Of a stretch of 19,118 nt of DNA, positions 13,775-19,118 are shown piece after piece. Under the pieces are notes generated by a model that did not search any database, was not told where the DNA came from, and was given only the letters and a program-made list of their open reading frames with translations. The DNA comes from Treponema sp. Its GTDB lineage: Bacteria; Spirochaetota; Spirochaetia; Treponematales; Treponemataceae. Location: assembly GCA_031290005.1 (NCBI GenBank), contig JAITOJ010000038.1:1-19118 (forward strand), written 5' to 3'. A program made the translations under genes and the position numbers. The first letter of the stretch is position 1, and every line of letters starts with the position of its first letter.

Positions 13775-14562
13775 AACTCACGCACAAAATCCCGCGCCCA
13801 AGCGAAGCGCTCCTCCACCGTACCCGGAGGTATCCAGTGAATGACCACCCCTTTTCGTTCCATGCCCCGGAACCAGGTTTCCTGACGCTTGGCAAACTGG
13901 TTGATGGCATGGGTCAGCGCCCGGAACAGTGCGGTCTGAGTTTCAATCTTGCCCTGCAAAAACTCCGCGATAAACCGGTATTCCAGGCCCAGCCGCTCAA
14001 GCCGTTCCCAGGACACGCCCTGCTCGTGGAGAGCCGTCACTTCTTCAGTCATTCCTTCCTTGAAACGGGAACGCAGCCGCTTTACGATATTTTTATGCAA
14101 CTGGTGCCTCGGCAGGGTTGTCCCCATGACAAGGGGCCGGATGTCCGGACGAGTTAAGGGGGTGCTCAGGCCGGAAAACTGATAGCCCCGGACAAAAGCG
14201 TCGACATACATCCCAGTTCCTCCGGTCAAGAGAGGAAGCCCGCCGCGCCCGGTGATATCCGCGAAAGCTTTGTATGCGTCCCGCAGAAAAGCAAAAGCGC
14301 TGTATTCCTGGGTCAAGTCAGTAATATCAATCAGATGAACGGGGACAAAATTTTCCTGCCCAGCTTCATCCAAAAGGAAGTATTCCTGCAAATCTTTGCC
14401 CGAACCAATATCCAGCCCCTGGTACACCTGCCGGGAATCGGCGGAGATAATTTCAGCATTCAGGACATGCGCAAGACGCACCGCTAAAGCGGTCTTTCCA
14501 GCCGCTGTGGGCCCCAGCAATACCAGACAATTGTATCCGCCGGAGAATCGTCCGTTTTCCAT
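13771..14562 (-). CDS. miaA: MiaA-like tRNA dimethylallyltransferase, insertion domain missing
   Basis: The 263-residue product has the P-loop LLGPTAAGKTAL (15-26), the DSRQVYQGLDIGSGK substrate region (42-56), HLIDI and PLLTGGTGMYVDAF, and ends with the usual AINQFAKRQETWFRGM. MiaA adds a dimethylallyl group to N6 of A37 in tRNAs reading UNN codons. Two things are odd. After DIGSGK comes DLQEYFLLDEAGQENF, a short insertion not found in the E. coli type. Between the GGTGMY strand and PLVMGTTLPRH only about 20 residues remain, where canonical MiaA has a 60-70-residue insertion ending in an RALE helix that contacts tRNA. The start at 14562 is preferred because it gives a TAATG overlap with rlmI and follows GAGGGTGG; an ATG at 14586 has no SD. 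A divergent MiaA subfamily is likely; activity is not certain. Confidence 0.82.
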   Translation of the reverse strand: MENGRFSGGYNCLVLLGPTAAGKTALAVRLAHVLNAEIISADSRQVYQGLDIGSGKDLQEYFLLDEAGQENFVPVHLIDITDLTQEYSAFAFLRDAYKAFADITGRGGLPLLTGGTGMYVDAFVRGYQFSGLSTPLTRPDIRPLVMGTTLPRHQLHKNIVKRLRSRFKEGMTEEVTALHEQGVSWERLERLGLEYRFIAEFLQGKIETQTALFRALTHAINQFAKRQETWFRGMERKGVVIHWIPPGTVEERFAWARDFVREL

Positions 14563-15827
14563 TATACCACCCTCAGCACTGCGCATTTCAGATATTCCGA
14601 TTGGGAATATCCGGCCAACACAGGATGGTCAGGCCCCGCGCCGTGTTTTTCCAAAATCTGCACCCGGCGTTTCGCGTCCCGTGCGGCGTGGACAATCATG
14701 GAATAGAACAAAGCCGCGTCAAAGAAGGACGAGCATGAACAAGTGACCAGAATTCCTCCCGGCGCAAGCAGCTTCATGGCCCGGAGATTTATTTCTTTAT
14801 AACCCCCAAAAGCATTGTCCGAGGAACCCGCTTTTTTTGCGAAAGCCGGGGGATCCAGAATAATCATATCGAATTCCGTCTTTGTTGCTTCATATGACCG
14901 CAGCAGGTCAAACACATCGGCGCAAACCGCTTTCATGACGCCTCCGGCCTTGTTCAAAGTGATGTTTTCTTCAGTCATCCGTACCGCGCCTTCGGAAATA
15001 TCCGCCGCAATTACGGAAGACGCGCCTCCGAGCGCCGCGTTCAACCCAAATGCCCCGGTATGCGTAAAAGCATCCAGCACCCGCCGCTTTCCAGCCAGAG
15101 CCGCGGCAAGACGACGGTTATTCTTTTGGTCAAGAAAATAACCGGTCTTTTGACCTTCCGCCAGGTCAATTTTGAGCAAGACACTGTTTTCCCGGATAAT
15201 GATGACCGGCTCAAAAACCGCGCCTATCCAGCCGGATTTCTTTTCAAGCCCTTCAAGGGCCCTCACTGAAACATCGCTCCGCTCGTAAATGCCCCTGGGG
15301 CAGCATACTTCCCACAGGGCGGCAAGGATTTCTTTACGGAACACCTCGCAGGAAAGGCTCAAAAATTGGACTACCAGGTACACGTGGTTTTCCCTGGTAC
15401 AATAACGATCCACGGTCAAGCCGGGGATAAAATCAGCTTCCGCAAAAATCAGGCGGTAAGAATCATTTTTGCCGTAAAATAAAAACCGCGCTTCATGGGC
15501 CTGTTTAATCCGTTCCCGGAAAAATTGAGACCCCCGGTCAGTATGGATATTTTCCGGAGAATCAAACAGGATTTCCCCGCGACCGGGCGTCAAAAGCCTC
15601 ACCGTGATTTTAGATTTCCGGTTTATGATGCCGGTTCCCAGAAAAAGCCCCGCAACGGAAAATACTTCCACTGCCCAACCGTCAGGAACAACACAATCCG
15701 CCAGGGACAGAGGATTTCCGCCGCCGAAGCTTACCGAGGCGATTTCATTATCGAAAACCCAGGGGAATCCCTGGCGAATTTCGATTTCTTCTTTTGGCTT
15801 TAAGAATATTCGGGGAAAAACAGACAT
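14562..15827 (-). CDS. RlmI-like 23S rRNA (cytosine-5) methyltransferase
   Basis: The 421-residue product is a class I SAM-dependent methyltransferase with an N-terminal PUA-type RNA-binding domain (about 5-80). Then come the linker motif GQKTGYFLDQKNNRR (225-239) typical of RlmI/YccW proteins, the SAM loop LDAFTHTGAFGLNAA (251-265), the acidic AADIS, the catalytic IILDPPAFAKK (322-332) and TCSCSSFF (362-369) with the likely nucleophilic cysteine. In E. coli RlmI makes m5C1962 in 23S rRNA, and the same or a nearby target is inferred. The start has a good SD (GGAAGAA), which overlaps the stop of the upstream VWA gene, 10 bases away. It is the second gene of the leftward operon, and its stop shares a base with the miaA start. 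Confidence 0.87.
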   Translation of the reverse strand: MSVFPRIFLKPKEEIEIRQGFPWVFDNEIASVSFGGGNPLSLADCVVPDGWAVEVFSVAGLFLGTGIINRKSKITVRLLTPGRGEILFDSPENIHTDRGSQFFRERIKQAHEARFLFYGKNDSYRLIFAEADFIPGLTVDRYCTRENHVYLVVQFLSLSCEVFRKEILAALWEVCCPRGIYERSDVSVRALEGLEKKSGWIGAVFEPVIIIRENSVLLKIDLAEGQKTGYFLDQKNNRRLAAALAGKRRVLDAFTHTGAFGLNAALGGASSVIAADISEGAVRMTEENITLNKAGGVMKAVCADVFDLLRSYEATKTEFDMIILDPPAFAKKAGSSDNAFGGYKEINLRAMKLLAPGGILVTCSCSSFFDAALFYSMIVHAARDAKRRVQILEKHGAGPDHPVLAGYSQSEYLKCAVLRVV

Positions 15828-15837
15828 ATTTCTTCCT

Positions 15838-17079
15838 TCATTGGATGTTTACTCCCTTACCATCCGGCAACACAATAGTGTCGATGGTAATATTCCGGGA
15901 CCTCGTGAGCTGCTGAATCAGCTCTTTGGAATATTTTCGCGCCCCCCGGGGTTTTGGATGCGGTTCCGCGTCGCCGATTAAAATAATTTTTTGCTCCGCC
16001 AGTGAATTCCAGTGAAAGTGATCTATGGACACATAGAGCGCTTCGTAGACCGCTTCGGGAATATCCCCGCCCTCGGAGCCTATGATGTATATTGATTCCA
16101 GGTTCCGCTGTAGTTCTTCCAGGTCGGTAGTAAACGGGAAAATATTTACCGGGAATCCCTCAAACCGGAAATTATCCGCATAATCCCGGTATACCAGCAA
16201 TCCGATACGGACTGCCCCAAAGGACTCAAGTTCCTTTTTCAGCCGGGGAAGCAAATCCAGTCGAAGCCGGGCAAAAGCATCCTTCATGCTTCCCGTAGCG
16301 TCAATAGCCAGCACCACATCAACCTGATTTTTGTTTTCGATTTTATCGAAGGCCTGGATTATATCTTCCGCAAGTCGGTACGGGCCGCGGGAATACACCA
16401 CAGTGCCTTTGTTGAACCCCGCAATTTCCGCGAAAGCAGCTGTTGCCGAAGGATTATAGGTGTCGGTCAGTACCGGTTCTGTCTGCTGTTCGGGAACCGG
16501 ATTTTGAGGCGGTTCCGCGCTCACCACAAAGTCGAACATAAAGGGATTATCCTGAAAGCCATTGGTATAATCTCCATAGAGAGCGCCAAAAGTACGGATA
16601 TTGATAAAAGTACCTTGTCCGATTTGCACAACTCCGTTCCGCGTCCAGGGATAGCCAAAAGCCATTTCACGGGGAATGAACAAATGAAAAGCGCTGCCGA
16701 ACTGCCCGTCCGGTTCGACCGTGGAGTCGATAATACTGAACCGGGCGTATTCGCTGGTAAGCACTTCCCCATTGAGCCGGCGGATTTCATCTCCGTTTAT
16801 CCCATTCCACACAAGAGCACGGAACGCGTAATTTGCTTCCCCTTCCGCGGAGTCGCGGGTCGTTTCGGTAAGCAGCACTGAAGCGATATCCGGTTTTTTA
16901 CGGACAAAAAGATGATAACCCTGTATGGAATTGATTGTTGCGGTAGTTTCTATCATACTGTCGTTTGTGTATTCCGGCACCAGCCGGAGGTCTTCCGGCC
17001 CGATACCCAAATCAGCAGTTTGACTGAAAACAACGCAAGACAGACAAAAAGCAAATAAAGAAAAAAAAACTTTTTTCAT
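15838..17079 (-). CDS. Secreted VWA-domain protein
   Basis: The 413-residue product begins with a signal peptide (MKKVFFSLFAFCLSCVVFSQ, likely cleaved after residue 19-20; SCVVF is not a convincing lipobox). The N-terminal half (about 20-200) is beta-rich and unrecognised. A proline-rich linker (EPPQNPVPEQQTEP) leads to a von Willebrand A domain (about 250-410): DVVLAIDATGSMKDAF carries the metal-site DxTGS, followed by RIGLLVYRDYAD, the SEGGDIPEA loop and LIGDAEPHP. All three metal-site elements look intact, so it can probably bind a divalent metal and a protein ligand in the periplasm. It is the first gene of the operon with rlmI, miaA and the GT2. No SD precedes the ATG; GATAAT at 17094-17089 ends nine bases upstream, possibly another short-leader start. 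Confidence 0.85.
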   Translation of the reverse strand: MKKVFFSLFAFCLSCVVFSQTADLGIGPEDLRLVPEYTNDSMIETTATINSIQGYHLFVRKKPDIASVLLTETTRDSAEGEANYAFRALVWNGINGDEIRRLNGEVLTSEYARFSIIDSTVEPDGQFGSAFHLFIPREMAFGYPWTRNGVVQIGQGTFINIRTFGALYGDYTNGFQDNPFMFDFVVSAEPPQNPVPEQQTEPVLTDTYNPSATAAFAEIAGFNKGTVVYSRGPYRLAEDIIQAFDKIENKNQVDVVLAIDATGSMKDAFARLRLDLLPRLKKELESFGAVRIGLLVYRDYADNFRFEGFPVNIFPFTTDLEELQRNLESIYIIGSEGGDIPEAVYEALYVSIDHFHWNSLAEQKIILIGDAEPHPKPRGARKYSKELIQQLTRSRNITIDTIVLPDGKGVNIQ

Positions 17080-17145
17080 ACTATTTTAATTATCGGATTT
17101 ACCAGTCAAAAGCACACTAAAATTGTATGTTTTTTTTGCGGACTG

Positions 17146-17154
17146 TGCTATACT
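17146..17154 (+). promoter_or_regulatory. Extended -10 promoter of the gene at 17162
   Basis: TGC-TATACT (TATACT at 17149-17154) ends seven bases before the ATG at 17162, with no SD in between. There is no -35 consensus, though eight T's lie at 17130-17137. The element is identical to the one before the MBL hydrolase gene. Confidence 0.6.
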
Positions 17155-17161
17155 GTGCGGC

Positions 17162-18172
17162 ATGGCTGTTTTAACGGAACAGGAAAAACCACTGGCAGAT
17201 AGGCTTTTGGAAACCCTCAGAATTGTTGCACCAGAAAACTTGTCGAAAGCCCTGGGATGGCTTTCCCTGCTGGATGATCTTGAAAAAAATATTATGCGGT
17301 TTCCTTCCTTGTTTGAGCCGTCCTCACCGGCTCAAAATAAAATTCTTTTCGGAGGACAACAGAGCGCTCTCAGCCTTCTGGATTCCCTTCTGGAAAACCG
17401 GGAGGGAGACAAGATGCTGTGTCTTCCTGCCCTCGCGACTCTGGGCAAAGGCTTTCTGGCTGCCAAATATCATGTATTCAATTTCTTTATTGCCGCCGCG
17501 GAAAAAGCGGGAATGTCTGAACAATATATCCAGGAACTTAAAAACACGACGACTGCCCTCATTTTCACTCTCATGGCAGAGGATGTGTATCTCAATCTTC
17601 TGGACGACCGTTCAGTTTCCGAAACAGTCCGGCGGCAGGTTGCTCTGGCGCTTATTATTCTCTGGGAACGGCGAAGCGATTTTATTATCAATGAAAATCA
17701 TATGGCCGCATTGCAGGAGGTTTGGGCAGCCCGTAAAAATCTGGTCCCTGTTTTTGGAACCATGATGGGCATGAGCGAACTTATGTTGCTTTCTATGGAT
17801 TTGGGCGATATGTGGTCGGCGTTTCTTAAACAAAAACTATCAAATCACGAAGTCCGGCTTTCCCTTGAAGAATTCCTCATGGGACTTCCTTATGAACAAA
17901 TCCGTTCTCTCCGAAAAATCCTCCGGGAAAAGGGAATTTCCGCTATCAACCGGGATGAAATATCTTCCTTTTTGCACGAGGAAATAAAAACCGGGGCAGC
18001 GGTAGATGCGGACGATTTTTATATGATGTATACTGTCCGGCGGGACAATGCCCGCGTACGGCAGCGGCTTCATCACGAGGGGCCAAAAAATACTCTGGAA
18101 GACCATTATATGGCCTTTGTTTTTGAAGAATATCGAAAAAGAGACTTTAATGGAATCACGATCTGTATCTAA
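17162..18172 (+). CDS. Conserved-looking helical protein, function unknown
   Basis: The 336-residue product is not one I recognise. It has no signal peptide, no long membrane segment and no nucleotide-binding motif. It is rich in Leu, Glu and Lys, and appears almost wholly alpha-helical, like a repeat-helix or scaffold protein. Segments worth a profile search are LETLRIVAPENLSKALGWLSLL (about 16-37) and LSLEEFLMGLPYEQIRSLRKILREKGI (about 237-263). The end, DHYMAFVFEEYRKRDFNGITICI, is not tail-like in composition and could pack on the fold. The start at 17162 follows the -10 element; an in-frame ATG at 17123 precedes it and would not be transcribed from there. It diverges from the VWA operon, and the palindrome array begins 50 bases after its stop. 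Confidence 0.8.
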   Translation: MAVLTEQEKPLADRLLETLRIVAPENLSKALGWLSLLDDLEKNIMRFPSLFEPSSPAQNKILFGGQQSALSLLDSLLENREGDKMLCLPALATLGKGFLAAKYHVFNFFIAAAEKAGMSEQYIQELKNTTTALIFTLMAEDVYLNLLDDRSVSETVRRQVALALIILWERRSDFIINENHMAALQEVWAARKNLVPVFGTMMGMSELMLLSMDLGDMWSAFLKQKLSNHEVRLSLEEFLMGLPYEQIRSLRKILREKGISAINRDEISSFLHEEIKTGAAVDADDFYMMYTVRRDNARVRQRLHHEGPKNTLEDHYMAFVFEEYRKRDFNGITICI

Positions 18173-18221
18173 TCAGCAATTCGCAATAAAACAAACTTCA
18201 CGGTAAAGCGCACGGCAGCCA

Positions 18222-18430
18222 GGTCTTATTACCGGGCTAATAAGGGTCTTATTACCGGGCTAATAAGGGTCTTATTACGAGGCTAATAAGGGTCTTATTA
18301 CCGGGCTGCTAAGGGTCTTAGTACGAGGCTGCTAAGGGTCTTAGTACGGGGCTGCTAAGGGTCTTAGTACGGGGCTGCTAAGGGTCTTAGTACGGGCTGC
18401 TAAGGGCAGAGCTATTGGATATGCCTTAGC
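18222..18430. repeat. 23-bp tandem palindrome array upstream of leuS
   Basis: Eight units start at 18222, 18245, 18268, 18291, 18314, 18337, 18360 and 18383 (the last is 22 bp). The repeating core, counted across unit borders, is a 17-bp palindrome TAATAAG-GGT-CTTATTA with a six-base spacer such as CCGGGC. The first three cores have A/T at the third stem position; the next four have C/G on both sides (TGCTAAG-GGT-CTTAGTA). A final arm GCTAAGGGCA (18399-18408) pairs with TGCCTTAGC (18422-18430). TAA and TAG triplets exclude coding. I see no other content at 18431-18470. Confidence 0.85.
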
Positions 18431-18472
18431 CGCTTTGCGCCATTGCCTGCCGGAGCGCGGCGTTCTAGTCTC

Positions 18473-18502
18473 TTGTTCCCAACCCCCGCCTTGTGCTATG
18501 AT
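18473..18502 (+). promoter_or_regulatory. leuS promoter
   Basis: TTGTTC (18473-18478), 18 bp, then TATGAT (18497-18502) preceded by TGC, an extended -10. It gives a leader of about 30 bases that holds AAGGAG (18526-18531). Overlapping alternatives such as GATAAT (18500-18505) are possible. Confidence 0.5.
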
Positions 18503-18540
18503 AATCCCTGCAAAATAAGACAGGCAAGGAGCTAACCCAT

Positions 18541-19118
18541 ATGTCAAAGTACCCCTTTGAGATCATCGAACCCAAATGGCAGGCTGTTTGGGAAAAAAAT
18601 AAAACCTTCAAAGTATTGGAAGACCCCGAGGTGCCCAAAGAAAAACGCCGGTACATTCTGGACATGTTCCCCTACCCATCGGCCCAGGGCCTGCACGTGG
18701 GCCACCCGGAAGGCTACACCGCCACGGACATCTATTGCCGGTTTCTCCGCATGAACGGCTACCAGGTGCTGCACCCCATGGGCTTTGACGCCTTCGGGCT
18801 GCCCGCGGAAAACTACGCCATCAAAACCGGCACCCATCCTTCGGCGACCACCACCGCGAACATCGAAAAATTCACCCAGCAAATCAAGTCCCTGGGCTTT
18901 TCTTACGACTGGGACCGGAACCTTTCCACCTGCGACGCGGACTATTACCGCTGGACCCAGTGGATTTTCCTGCAACTCTACCAGCGCGGCCTGGCCTACG
19001 AAGCGGAAACCCCGATTAACTGGTGCCCCAGCTGCCTGACCGGGCTGGCCAACGAGGAAGTGAAGGACGGACGGTGCGAGCGCTGCGGCGCCCCGGTGAC
19101 CCGCAAGACCATCCGCCA
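18541..19118 (+). CDS. leuS: Leucyl-tRNA synthetase, N-terminal part (cut by window end)
   Basis: Only the first 192 codons are in the window; the frame is open to the edge. The product opens with YPFEIIEPKWQAVWEKNKTF, the class I HIGH motif appears as HVGH (52-55) in YPSAQGLHVGHPEGYTATD, and then HPMGFDAFGLPAENYAI follows, a LeuS signature. A zinc-knuckle CPSC and CERC pair (about 163-185) sits at the usual place before the editing domain. The enzyme charges tRNA-Leu. The start has AAGGAG nine bases upstream. The array of palindromes lies directly upstream of the promoter. The gene is more GC-rich than the array and the gene before it. Confidence 0.95.
   Translation, partial: MSKYPFEIIEPKWQAVWEKNKTFKVLEDPEVPKEKRRYILDMFPYPSAQGLHVGHPEGYTATDIYCRFLRMNGYQVLHPMGFDAFGLPAENYAIKTGTHPSATTTANIEKFTQQIKSLGFSYDWDRNLSTCDADYYRWTQWIFLQLYQRGLAYEAETPINWCPSCLTGLANEEVKDGRCERCGAPVTRKTIR

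Noticed and set aside
18222..18404. CRISPR array
   Set aside because: The spacers between palindromes are six bases and nearly identical, and no cas gene is present. It is a tandem repeat, not repeat-spacer DNA.

Overview
The window reads as a chromosomal segment of a spirochaete, most likely a Treponema of the termite-gut type. This is inferred from the style of the proteins, the small lipoprotein of a family I recall as expanded in those genomes, and the gene content; no rRNA or marker search was possible. Nearly all of it is ordinary housekeeping or metabolic coding sequence, packed very tightly, with two stretches (659-1356 and 18173-18540) that hold structured repeats instead of genes.

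Layout. 134-658 is a small lipoprotein, followed by about 700 bp of non-coding, hairpin-rich DNA. 1357-3659 (+) is a two-gene unit, an HSL-type esterase and a U32 (TrhP-like) protein. It runs tail to tail, with a 93-bp overlap, into a metallo-beta-lactamase-fold hydrolase (-). rpsU (-) and an acyl-CoA carboxylase carboxyltransferase gene (+) are divergent. dnaN and recF follow with a strong promoter, without dnaA or gyrase genes beside them. Then come rpmB and a small secreted RlpA-like protein. A GT4 glycosyltransferase (-) and a compact DEAD-box helicase (+) diverge from a symmetrical promoter. maf (+) converges, with overlap, on an operon read leftwards: VWA protein, rlmI-like methyltransferase, miaA-like gene, GT2-like glycosyltransferase. 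An unrecognised helical protein (+) follows, then a 23-bp tandem palindrome array, and the start of leuS, cut by the window edge.

How genes are expressed. Two classes of start are visible. Ribosomal, replication and downstream operon genes have clear Shine-Dalgarno (SD) sequences or stop/start overlaps (TAATG, TAGTG, ATGA). At least five other genes have no SD; instead an extended -10 (TGnTATAnT-like) or a -35/-10 pair ends 6-9 nt before the ATG, which predicts leaderless mRNAs.

Most notable. (1) The recurrent leaderless-type promoters. (2) Two tandem arrays of palindromes, 21-bp and 23-bp period, in which stem bases change in compensating pairs from unit to unit. (3) A 56-bp element folding as two adjacent GNRA-tetraloop hairpins, present twice. 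(4) Homopolymers in regulatory positions (T12 inside the rpmB promoter spacer, G9 before maf). (5) A MiaA-like protein that appears to lack the usual insertion domain. I found no defence system, CRISPR, prophage, transposase or tRNA.
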